In this document: positions 32,324 to 39,140 of the stretch, one piece after another
Layout of the letters: each line of letters opens with the position of its first letter
How positions within the stretch are numbered: position 1 is the stretch's first letter
DNA from: Azospirillum brasilense
GTDB taxonomy: Bacteria; Pseudomonadota; Alphaproteobacteria; Azospirillales; Azospirillaceae
Direction: 5' to 3'
Assembly (NCBI RefSeq): GCF_022023855.1
Contig: NZ_CP059449.1
Coordinates: 1,412,501-1,476,500 of the forward strand
Length of the DNA stretch: 64,000 bases
The notes under the pieces: model-generated
The model's database searches: none
Seen by the model: the letters and a program-made list of their open reading frames with translations, nothing else
Told to the model about the DNA's origin: nothing
Position numbers and translations under genes: made by a program

Positions 32324-33172
32324 ATGGGCAGCACGGCCGGTCAGGCGTTGAGCTACATCCAGGGCGAATGGATCGCGGGCAACCCCGCCATCGTCGGCCC
32401 GATGACTCACGCGCTCTGGCTGTCTTCGGTCGTTTTCGACGGTGCCCGCGCCTTCCAGGGCGTGGCCCCCGACCTCGACCGCCACTGCGCCCGCGTTGTG
32501 CGCTCAGCCCAGGTGATGGGCCTCGCCCCCATGCTGACCGCCGGGGAGATCGAGGAGCTGTGCTGGGACGGCATCCGCCGTTTCCCCAAGGAGGCCGAGC
32601 TTTACATCCGGCCCATGTTCTACGCGGAGGAGGGCTTCGTCGCGCCCGACGCCGAGAGCACGCGTTTCGTCCTGTCGGTCTACGAGGCGCCGCTGCCCAG
32701 CGCCGGGGGTTTCACCGCCTGCCTGTCCAGCCGCCGCCGTCCGATGCCGGACATGGCGCCGACCGAGGCCAAGGCCGCCTGCCTCTACCCCAACGCCGGG
32801 CTGGCACTGAAGGAGGCGCGGGAGCGCGGTTTCGACAACGCCATCATGCTCGACCCCATCGGCAGCGTGGCGGAGTTCGCGACAGCCAACCTGTTCATCG
32901 CCAAGGACGGGGTGGTGCGCACGCCGGTACACAACGGTACCTTCCTCAACGGCATCACCCGCCAGCGCGTGATCGCCCTGCTGCGCGACGACGGCGTGGC
33001 GGTGGAGGAGGTCACCCTGAGCCCTCGCGACGTGCTGGAGGCGGACGAGGTCTTCTCAACCGGCAATTACGCGAAGGTGGTGCCGGTCACCCGCGTCGAG
33101 GAGCGCGCCCTGCAGCCCGGTCCCCTGGCGGCGCGGGCGCGCGGGCTCTATTGGGAGTTCGCCTTCCGCTGA
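32324..33172 (+). CDS. Class IV aminotransferase, branched-chain (IlvE-like)
   Basis: A PLP-dependent fold-type IV transaminase of 282 residues, closest to branched-chain amino-acid aminotransferase by layout: 'VVFDGARAFQG' (substrate arginine region), PLP-lysine block 'EAKAACLYPNAGLALKEA', 'IMLDPIGSVAEFATANLF' and the phosphate-binding 'NGTFLNGITRQRVIALL'. D-amino-acid transaminase or ADC lyase are alternatives. The ATG at 32324 follows AAGGGAGAAG. Monocistronic as far as seen. Confidence 0.85.
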   Translation: MGSTAGQALSYIQGEWIAGNPAIVGPMTHALWLSSVVFDGARAFQGVAPDLDRHCARVVRSAQVMGLAPMLTAGEIEELCWDGIRRFPKEAELYIRPMFYAEEGFVAPDAESTRFVLSVYEAPLPSAGGFTACLSSRRRPMPDMAPTEAKAACLYPNAGLALKEARERGFDNAIMLDPIGSVAEFATANLFIAKDGVVRTPVHNGTFLNGITRQRVIALLRDDGVAVEEVTLSPRDVLEADEVFSTGNYAKVVPVTRVEERALQPGPLAARARGLYWEFAFR

Positions 33173-33309
33173 TCCGCTTCGGATGACCCGGAATGCCGGT
33201 TTCCGGGCGGTATGCGGCCCAAAAACTGGCTTGATAGGTGATCCGTTCCACGGCATGATTCCTTCGAAACGGTGAATCGGTCCATCGAAGGACTCTGTCG
33301 AGGGGGGAG

Positions 33310-33891
33310 ATGATGCAATTCCGCGAACGGCGCCGCGTGATCCAGGTGATCCGCACCGTCTACGATCCGGACCTGAAGCGCGGGCGATCGGAGCTGGTCG
33401 GGAAGATCGACAAGGCCGCGCCCGTGGTCACCGACAGGCTCCAGAAAAGCTGCACGGCTGAGGAGTTGTCGGAGATCCTCACCTATCTGGACGACCGCCA
33501 CAACCGCCTGCGCAACGAGGCGGTGCGCGCCGGGGCGGAAACCCTGCCGGCCCAGATGCGGGAGGCGGCGGAGTATTTCCGCACCCACCGCGACGACGAC
33601 GCGCGGGCCTTCGCCACGGAAATCCGCCTGGCGTGGGAGGAGTTGAAAACGGCGTTGCGTGACTCTGGCTTTTCAAGGAACAAGCTGTTGAAGAAAGCCA
33701 CGGAGCGGGCCGAGGCGGCGCCGGTCGCCGTACAGGTCGCTGCGGAGGAGGTGGCCGAACCGGCGGAAGTTCCGCCTGCCGAGGCGCCGGTTCGCAAGCC
33801 GCGCGCAAGGAAGGCGAAGACCGCCCGTGTCGTTGCCCTGAATACAGAGGTTTCCAAGGCGGACGAGACCGGCGCTCCTCCGGCCGCGTGA
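33310..33891 (+). CDS. Hypothetical protein with basic C-terminal tail
   Basis: A 193-residue protein starting at tandem ATGs (33310/33313) after GGGGGGAG. Residues 1-130 are helical ('LQKSCTAEELSEILTYLDDRH', 'AAEYFRTHRDDDARAFATEI'); residues 135-193 are Ala/Pro/Glu-rich with a basic patch ('RKPRARKAKTAR') that could bind nucleic acid. No family recognised. It lies just left of the phage-like module, and whether it belongs to it is unclear. Confidence 0.72.
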   Translation: MMQFRERRRVIQVIRTVYDPDLKRGRSELVGKIDKAAPVVTDRLQKSCTAEELSEILTYLDDRHNRLRNEAVRAGAETLPAQMREAAEYFRTHRDDDARAFATEIRLAWEELKTALRDSGFSRNKLLKKATERAEAAPVAVQVAAEEVAEPAEVPPAEAPVRKPRARKAKTARVVALNTEVSKADETGAPPAA

Positions 33892-33904
33892 CGGCGGCAC
33901 CCGC

Positions 33905-34246
33905 TCAAGCCCCCACAAGGAGCAGGAGGCTGGCGGCGTTGCGATGGTGGGCCAAAGCGGCGGTGAGGCGGGACAGCCACGCGTCGTCGGCGGTCCGGTC
34001 GGCGGGCAGGGTGCGGCGCCGCCGCGCTGCGCCTTGCCGGGCCTCGGCGGCCAAGCGGTCGTGCAGGCGAAGCACCGCGGCGCGGGCCAGGGTGGCGTGC
34101 CGGTCCGCCCCGTCGAGAAGCGCCGTCCGAAGCACGCCGCGGGGCGGCGCGTCGTCGTGACGGCGTTCGAGATCATCCAAACGATGTGAAATGAGGGACA
34201 GCGGGGCGGGGAGTGGACGCGACGGCGCCCCGGTGGATCCGGTCAT
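33905..34246 (-). CDS. Small hypothetical protein, possibly phage-module gene
   Basis: A 113-residue, Arg/Ala/Leu-rich helical protein ('LSLISHRLDDLERRHDD', 'AVLRLHDRLAAEAR'). ATG at 34246 is preceded by CGAGG. It lies downstream of the leftward repressor; the 75-bp gap has the dyads AGGATA-AA-TATCCT and TCCTAGGA, suggesting repressor control. No family recognised; the very high Arg content tempers confidence. Confidence 0.55.
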   Translation of the reverse strand: MTGSTGAPSRPLPAPLSLISHRLDDLERRHDDAPPRGVLRTALLDGADRHATLARAAVLRLHDRLAAEARQGAARRRRTLPADRTADDAWLSRLTAALAHHRNAASLLLLVGA

Positions 34247-34280
34247 CCTCGGACGGTAAGCCTTTTGATGACCAATTTAA

Positions 34281-34298
34281 AGGATAAATATCCTAGGA
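34281..34298. promoter_or_regulatory. Dyads downstream of the repressor gene
   Basis: AGGATA-AA-TATCCT (34281-34294) overlaps TCCTAGGA (34291-34298). The minus-strand sequence TGTCCTAG here is shared with the operator-like site at 42171-42178. Candidate operator for the leftward gene at 33905-34246. Confidence 0.4.
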
Positions 34299-34320
34299 CA
34301 GAGTGCCGCAGGGCTGACGT

Positions 34321-34953
34321 TTACTGGCTTGCCCAGACGATGCGGGCCATCCAGGCCACCTCGGCGCGCGGAATGCTGCGGTCCGGGTGGGCACGGTTGA
34401 TGGAGATCAGCTCGATCTTGGTGGCGGTTTCGCGAAGGAGTTGCTTCGCCATCACCTCGCCGCCCTTGGTGCGGACGACGACGCGGTCGTTGCGCCGGAT
34501 CTGCGCAGCGGGCGAGACGATGATGGTGTCGCCGTCACGGTAGACGGGATCCATGCTGTCCCCCGCGATCTCCAGCGCGTAGGCGTGCGGGTCGCCGATG
34601 CTGGGGAACAGAAGCTCGTCCCAGCCGACGCCCGAAGGAAAGCCGGCGTCGTCGAAGAAACCCGCGTTGCCCGCCTGCGCATAGCCGATGACCGGCACCC
34701 GCTGGAGCGAGCCGGCGCCCGCGGCATCGCCGACGAGGCTGACGAACTCCGACAGCGACGCACCGGTCGCCTCCAGAACCTTGGACACGCTCTCCGTCGA
34801 GGGCCAGCGGAGCTTGCCGTCGCCGGTGGTCCGCTTGCTCTTGTTGAAGGTCGTCGGATCCAGCCCCGCGCGCCGCGCGAGTCCGGAGGCCGACAGCCCG
34901 TGCTGGGCCGCGAGGCGGTCGATCGCCCGCCAAATGTCCGCATGTTTGAGCAT
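34321..34953 (-). CDS. Phage-type repressor, XRE helix-turn-helix plus S24 (LexA-like) domain
   Basis: A 210-residue LexA/CI-type repressor. Residues 1-70 form a helix-turn-helix domain ('LSASGLARRAGLDPTTFNKSKR'), followed by an S24 domain with Ser133 in 'GDSMDPVYRDGD' and Lys170 in 'EVMAKQLLRE' as the serine-lysine pair. An Ala94-Gly95 bond lies 38 residues before the serine, the same distance as in lambda CI, so RecA-stimulated self-cleavage is plausible. It is leftward at the left end of the phage structural genes, with operator-like dyads on both sides: the classic position of an immunity repressor. Confidence 0.88.
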   Translation of the reverse strand: MLKHADIWRAIDRLAAQHGLSASGLARRAGLDPTTFNKSKRTTGDGKLRWPSTESVSKVLEATGASLSEFVSLVGDAAGAGSLQRVPVIGYAQAGNAGFFDDAGFPSGVGWDELLFPSIGDPHAYALEIAGDSMDPVYRDGDTIIVSPAAQIRRNDRVVVRTKGGEVMAKQLLRETATKIELISINRAHPDRSIPRAEVAWMARIVWASQ

Positions 34954-35004
34954 GGGAGGATAATCACATAAACGAACCAGCCCGTCCCTAGGAACCTATT
35001 CATA

Positions 35005-35039
35005 TTGTCCTTGACGAAGGACTTTAATCAGTACATAAC
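35005..35039 (+). promoter_or_regulatory. Rightward promoter with overlapping operator next to the repressor
   Basis: TTGACG (35011-35016) with CATAAC (35034-35039) at 17-bp spacing. The dyad TTGTCC-N8-GGACTT (35005-35024) covers the -35 box, so a bound repressor would block it. The same arms recur at 42170-42188. A nearby CCTAGG (34988-34993) may be a further site toward the repressor's own promoter. Confidence 0.55.
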
Positions 35040-35149
35040 GTGAACATGTGTTCGCCAGCCGCGCGTGCCGCGGCCCATCCGGCGCTCCGCCCGAGAGCGA
35101 TGCTGCGCCCGCGAACCCAAAAGCTGCAATTCTCAGGGAGACCTCACGC

Positions 35150-35515
35150 ATGGTCCAGCACCGCAACACGTTCATGGTTCTGTCCGACGCCGTCGGGGAA
35201 CCGTTCGGCAGCGCGGAGGAGGCGTGGTTCTGGTCGGTCCAGGCGCAGGACGCCAAGGCTGCCGGCGCGCGCATCGCCGCCGGGCGGGGGCTGGTCCAAC
35301 GTCCTTGCGAGCCCGGCGACGTGCTGTGCGCGGTGGACCGGCTGTACCGTCGCCGCCTGCTGATCCGCGACCATCTGCACGTGCTGGTCCACTACGGGCG
35401 CCGGCTGATGGCGCCGGACCCGGCGCGGTACCGCGAGCAGCGCGCTCACACCCTCTGGCAGGAGGCGTTCGACCGGCTCCGCCCGGTGCTGCGCGAGAAG
35501 GGCATCGTCCAGTGA
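35150..35515 (+). CDS. Phage-module hypothetical protein
   Basis: A 121-residue protein, 'MVQHRNTFMVLSDAVGEPFG', rich in Arg, with 'ALCAVDRLYRRRLLIRDHLHVLVHYGRRL'-like helices (exact text 'VLCAVDRLYRRRLLIRDHL'). ATG at 35150 with AGGGAGA upstream. The context, first gene rightward of the repressor and overlapped by the next gene, suggests an early or packaging-associated small phage protein. No family is recognised. Confidence 0.75.
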   Translation: MVQHRNTFMVLSDAVGEPFGSAEEAWFWSVQAQDAKAAGARIAAGRGLVQRPCEPGDVLCAVDRLYRRRLLIRDHLHVLVHYGRRLMAPDPARYREQRAHTLWQEAFDRLRPVLREKGIVQ

Positions 35516-35952
35516 GCGCGCCGATGCCCCAGCCGTGCCAAGTGGGGCTCTGCCAGGTGGGGCCCAGCCGGGCCGGAGCGGACGCGCCGCGCGCCTGGGT
35601 GGTCTTCCGGGGCGAGGCGGAGCTGTGGTGGCTGCGCCTGCTGAAGCCGGGATTCCGCCACTGCTTCGCGCTGCTGCATGACGGGCGCCACTGGGTGATC
35701 GTCGATCCCCTTTCGCCCTTCACCGACGTGTCGGTCCTCGACCTGCCCGCGGCCTTCGACCTGCCGGGCTGGTACCGCGGAATTGGGATGGCGGTGGCCC
35801 CGGCGTCGGTGCGGCGCGGTCTGACTCGCCCGGCCCCCTGGGCGCCCTTCACCTGCGTCGAGGCGGTCAAGCGTCTGCTGGGGCTGCACGCGCCCGCGGT
35901 CCTGACGCCGTGGCAGCTTTACCGGCGGCTGGCGCGTCCCGCCGCGTCCTGA
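35512..35952 (+). CDS. Phage-module protein, possible permuted papain-like fold
   Basis: Starts at GTG 35512, overlapping the previous stop (GTGA), giving 146 residues; ATG 35524 is an alternative. A conserved-looking 'FRHCFALLHDGRHWVIVDP' is followed about 80 residues later by 'FTCVEAVKRLLGL'. A histidine before a helix-starting cysteine is the order of permuted NlpC/P60-type proteases, so a papain-like fold is possible, but this is inference. Located before the portal gene in the phage module. Confidence 0.75.
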   Translation: MSAPMPQPCQVGLCQVGPSRAGADAPRAWVVFRGEAELWWLRLLKPGFRHCFALLHDGRHWVIVDPLSPFTDVSVLDLPAAFDLPGWYRGIGMAVAPASVRRGLTRPAPWAPFTCVEAVKRLLGLHAPAVLTPWQLYRRLARPAAS

Positions 35953-36018
35953 TCCGCGCCGCCGTCCCGCCCCCGCCTCCAGTCGCCCTGTCTCACCAAG
36001 AACAAGGAAACCCTGCCC

Positions 36019-36450
36019 ATGGCGAACCTGTTCAAGGCGCCGCGGCCAACGGCGCCGCCCGCGCCTGCCCCGGACCCCACCCCAAATCCCGCGCCGGTCC
36101 CTCAACCCCCGCCTGCCCCCGCTCCCGAGCCTGCCCCCGTGCCGACCCCGGCGCCGGTGGAAGCTCCAGCTCCGGTTCCGGTCACGACGCCCTGGTGGAA
36201 CACGGCCCCGGAACTGGTGCCGGCACCCTCCGCCCCCGTGGACGAGCCCCCGGCTCCCGCGGTGCCGCCCACCGCCGACCCGGTCACCCGGCCTTCGGCG
36301 ACGGAGGAGGAGAAGGACCCGGCCAAGGCCGCAGAAGCGCTGATCCAGCGGCGCAACCGGGGACGGGCGGGGACGGTCCAGACCTCCTGGCGGGGAGCGC
36401 TGGACGTCGGCGCGCTGGTGCCGCTGCGCAAGCGCCTGTTGGGGGAGTGA
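36019..36450 (+). CDS. Proline-rich phage structural-module protein
   Basis: 143 residues. Positions about 10-90 are an extended Pro/Ala/Val repeat ('PAPEPAPVPTPAPVEAPAP'), and the C-terminus is a compact basic segment 'RRNRGRAGTVQTSWRGALD'. That kind of motif ('RxGRAxTxxT') occurs in small proteins encoded immediately before portal genes in T7-like prophages. ATG at 36019. Stop is 4 bp before the portal start. Probably a minor head protein; the function is inferred from position. Confidence 0.75.
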   Translation: MANLFKAPRPTAPPAPAPDPTPNPAPVPQPPPAPAPEPAPVPTPAPVEAPAPVPVTTPWWNTAPELVPAPSAPVDEPPAPAVPPTADPVTRPSATEEEKDPAKAAEALIQRRNRGRAGTVQTSWRGALDVGALVPLRKRLLGE

Positions 36451-36454
36451 GGCC

Positions 36455-37972
36455 ATGAGCGACACCACACACGACGCTGTTCGGAAACGCCGCAAGGGGG
36501 ATGCCGCATCCGCGCCGCCGAACGGGCCGGAGCGTCTGCTGGAGCGCTACCGGGCGGCGCGGGAGCGCCGGTCGGTCTGGGAAAGCCACTGGCAGGACTG
36601 CTACGACCACGCCCTGCCCAACGGGCAGCCCTTCCGCGGCGGCGGCACTCCCGGCGAGCGGCGGGTGGACCGGCTGTTCGACGGGACCGCGCCTGACGCC
36701 GTGGAGCAGCTCGCCGCCAGCCTGCTCGCCGAGTTGACCCCGCCCTGGTCGCGCTGGTTCGGGCTGCAGCCCGGCCCGTCGCTGCCCGATGGGGAGCGCG
36801 ACCGCGTGGCCCCGATGCTCGACCGCGCCGCCGGCATCGTGCAGGCCCATGTCGACCGTTCCAACTTCGCCGTGGAGATCCACCAGGCCTTCCTCGACCT
36901 TGTGACGGTGGGCACCGCCTGCCTGCTGATGGAGGAGGCCCCGCCCGGCGCCGCGTCCAGCCTGCGCTTCACCGCGGTGCCGCTGGCCGAGGCGGTGCTG
37001 GAGGAGGGGGCGGACGGGCGGCTGGACGGCACCTTCCGGCGCAGCGAGGCGACGCTGGCCCAGATCGAGCGGCGCTTTCCCGGCGCCGCCCTGCCGGACG
37101 AGGTGCGGGAGCGCGGCGGCGCGGAGCCGGACAGCCGTTTCCCGCTGGTCGAGGCGGTGCTGCCCGACGGGCTGGCCTACCGCTGGACGGTGGTGCTGGA
37201 CAGCGGTCCGGCCGATCCCGCTACGCTGGCCGAGGGACGCTTCGCGCAATCGCCGTTCATCAACTTTCGTTGGTTGAAGGCACCGGGGGAAACCTATGGC
37301 CGGTCGCCGGTCATGAAGGCGCTGCCCGACATTAAGACCGCCAACAAGGTGGTCGAGCTGGTGCTGAAGAACGCCTCCGTCGCCGTCACCGGCATCTGGC
37401 AGGCCGACGACGACGGGGTGCTGAACCCCGCCACGATCCGGCTGGTGCCGGGGACGATCATCCCCAAGGCGGTGGGGTCGGCCGGGCTGACGCCGCTCGC
37501 CAATCCCGGCCGGTTCGACGTGTCGCAGCTCGTGCTCGACGACCTGCGGGCGCGCATCCGCCACGCGCTGCTGGCCGACCGGCTGGGGACGTTGGACCAG
37601 CCGCGCATGACCGCGACCGAGGTGGTCGAACGCTCCGCCGAGATGGCCCGGCTGCTCGGCGCGACCTATGGACGGCTCCAGGCGGAGCTGCTGACCCCGC
37701 TGGTGCTGCGCGCCGTCGGCATCCTGCGCCGCCGCGGCGAGATCCCGGACATCGCGGTGGATGGGCGCACCGTCGCGTTGCAACACCGCTCCCCGCTGGC
37801 CCAGGCGCAGGCGCAGCGGGACGTCCAGGTGACGCTGCGCTGGCTGGACACCGCCCGCCAGCTCGGCCCGGAGGCACTGTCCGCGGTGGACGTCGCGGCG
37901 ACCGCGCGCTGGCTGGGCGAGGCCTTCGGCGTGCCCGCCAAGCTGGTGCGGGCGGAGGCGCCCCATGGCTGA
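36455..37972 (+). CDS. Phage portal (head-to-tail connector) protein, T7-like
   Basis: A 505-residue connector of the podovirus gp8 type that forms the dodecameric DNA portal at one capsid vertex. Family features include the N-terminal helical 'LLERYRAARERRSVWESHWQDCYDHALP', 'LFDGTAPDAVEQLAASLLAELTPPWSRWF', 'GRSPVMKALPDIKTANKVVELVLKNA' and a C-terminal region with 'MTATEVVERSAEMARLLGATYGRLQ'. The length fits. Overlaps the next gene by 8 bp. Confidence 0.92.
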   Translation: MSDTTHDAVRKRRKGDAASAPPNGPERLLERYRAARERRSVWESHWQDCYDHALPNGQPFRGGGTPGERRVDRLFDGTAPDAVEQLAASLLAELTPPWSRWFGLQPGPSLPDGERDRVAPMLDRAAGIVQAHVDRSNFAVEIHQAFLDLVTVGTACLLMEEAPPGAASSLRFTAVPLAEAVLEEGADGRLDGTFRRSEATLAQIERRFPGAALPDEVRERGGAEPDSRFPLVEAVLPDGLAYRWTVVLDSGPADPATLAEGRFAQSPFINFRWLKAPGETYGRSPVMKALPDIKTANKVVELVLKNASVAVTGIWQADDDGVLNPATIRLVPGTIIPKAVGSAGLTPLANPGRFDVSQLVLDDLRARIRHALLADRLGTLDQPRMTATEVVERSAEMARLLGATYGRLQAELLTPLVLRAVGILRRRGEIPDIAVDGRTVALQHRSPLAQAQAQRDVQVTLRWLDTARQLGPEALSAVDVAATARWLGEAFGVPAKLVRAEAPHG

Positions 37973-38237
37973 TCCGGCGGAGTGGAACAACGGCGGCTGG
38001 GCTTGGCTGGATGGAGCCTCGCCCGCCGAGGCGGTTCCGGCCGGCGATCCGGCCCCCAGCTTCGCCCGCTGCTTCGCCGGGCCGGACGGGGCGCGGGTGC
38101 TGGACACGCTGAAAGCCATGACGCTCGAACGCGTGCTCGGCCCCGACGCCTCCGACGCCGCGCTGCGCGACCTGGAGGGCCAGCGCCGTCTGGTCGCCCT
38201 CATCCTCGCCCTGACCGCCCGTGGGCAGGGCGCCTGA
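37965..38237 (+). CDS. Small phage structural-module protein
   Basis: A 90-residue protein overlapping the portal gene by 8 bp. The core 'FARCFAGPDGARVLDTLKAMTLERVLGPDASDAALRDLEGQRRLVALI' pattern (given here in parts: a 'GxxGxxVLxxL' segment then 'LRDLEGQRRLVALIL') is like small proteins found between portal and scaffold genes in Bordetella BPP-1-type podoviruses. Function unknown. Confidence 0.8.
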   Translation: MADPAEWNNGGWAWLDGASPAEAVPAGDPAPSFARCFAGPDGARVLDTLKAMTLERVLGPDASDAALRDLEGQRRLVALILALTARGQGA

Positions 38238-38262
38238 GTCTTTCATCGATAAGGAGCTATCC

Positions 38263-38964
38263 ATGGCCGAGAACCTGCTGACGTCGACCGTTCCCGGCGC
38301 CCCGCCCGCGGTGCCCGAGAAGTTCCGCGACCCGGAAACCGGTGCGGTGCGCGTGGAGACGCTGCTGAAATCCTATCTGGAGCTGGAGCGCAAGCTGTCC
38401 GCCCCCGCCTCTGGTGATGGCGAGCGGCCCGGCCTGCTGGTGGCGCCGGGTGTGCCCGATGGGCCGGAGGGCTATTGCATCGCCTGCGACCACGGGCTGT
38501 TCGAGCCGGATCCGGCGATCAACGGCCGCCTGCACGGCGCCGGCTTCACGCCGGAGCAGGCGCAACTCGTCTACGACCTCGCCGCTGAGCGGCTGGTCCC
38601 GCTGATTCAGGAATTGGCCGCCGAGTTCCAGGCGGAACGCGAGGTCGAACGGTTGTCCGCCCAGTTCGGCGGGGCCGAGCGCTGGCGGGAGGTGTCGCGG
38701 CAACTCCACGCCTGGGCGGTGAAGAACCTGCCGCCAGCGGCGGTGGAGGGGCTGTCGACCACCTATGAAGGGGTGATGGCGCTTCACCGGATGATGACCG
38801 GTGGCGAGCCCGCCGCCCTGTCCATGCCGGCTGGCGCGCCGTCCGCCGGCGGGGAGGCGGAACTGCAGGCGCTGATGCGCGACCCCCGCTATTGGCGGGA
38901 CCGCGACCCGGCGGTGGTGTCGAAGGTGACCGACGGGTTCCGGCGCCTTTATCCGACCGCCTGA
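38263..38964 (+). CDS. Phage scaffolding / capsid assembly protein
   Basis: A 233-residue acidic helical protein resembling T7-like capsid assembly proteins. The N-terminus has 'VPEKFRDPETGAVRVETLLKSYLELERKL', a central helical segment 'AAERLVPLIQELAAEFQAERE' probably forms coiled coil, and the C-terminus ends 'YWRDRDPAVVSKVTDGFRRLYP', a capsid-binding type tail. ATG at 38263 follows AAGGAG. In T7-like gene order the major capsid gene should come next; here it is 3.5 kb further on. Confidence 0.85.
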   Translation: MAENLLTSTVPGAPPAVPEKFRDPETGAVRVETLLKSYLELERKLSAPASGDGERPGLLVAPGVPDGPEGYCIACDHGLFEPDPAINGRLHGAGFTPEQAQLVYDLAAERLVPLIQELAAEFQAEREVERLSAQFGGAERWREVSRQLHAWAVKNLPPAAVEGLSTTYEGVMALHRMMTGGEPAALSMPAGAPSAGGEAELQALMRDPRYWRDRDPAVVSKVTDGFRRLYPTA

Positions 38965-39140
38965 GCCTGTGGACCGTTGGCGCGGCGTGGCATTGCGCGG
39001 CCTCTCGGGAGGGTTTTGCGATGCCCCGCCGCGCCGGATGGGCAAAATGTCGCAGCCGGATTGAAAAGAACGCAGGGGGGGCGGGGCGGGCAACTTGGCC
39101 GTTGCGTGTTTGAAATAAAAAAGCGACGCTTTCGCGCAGA

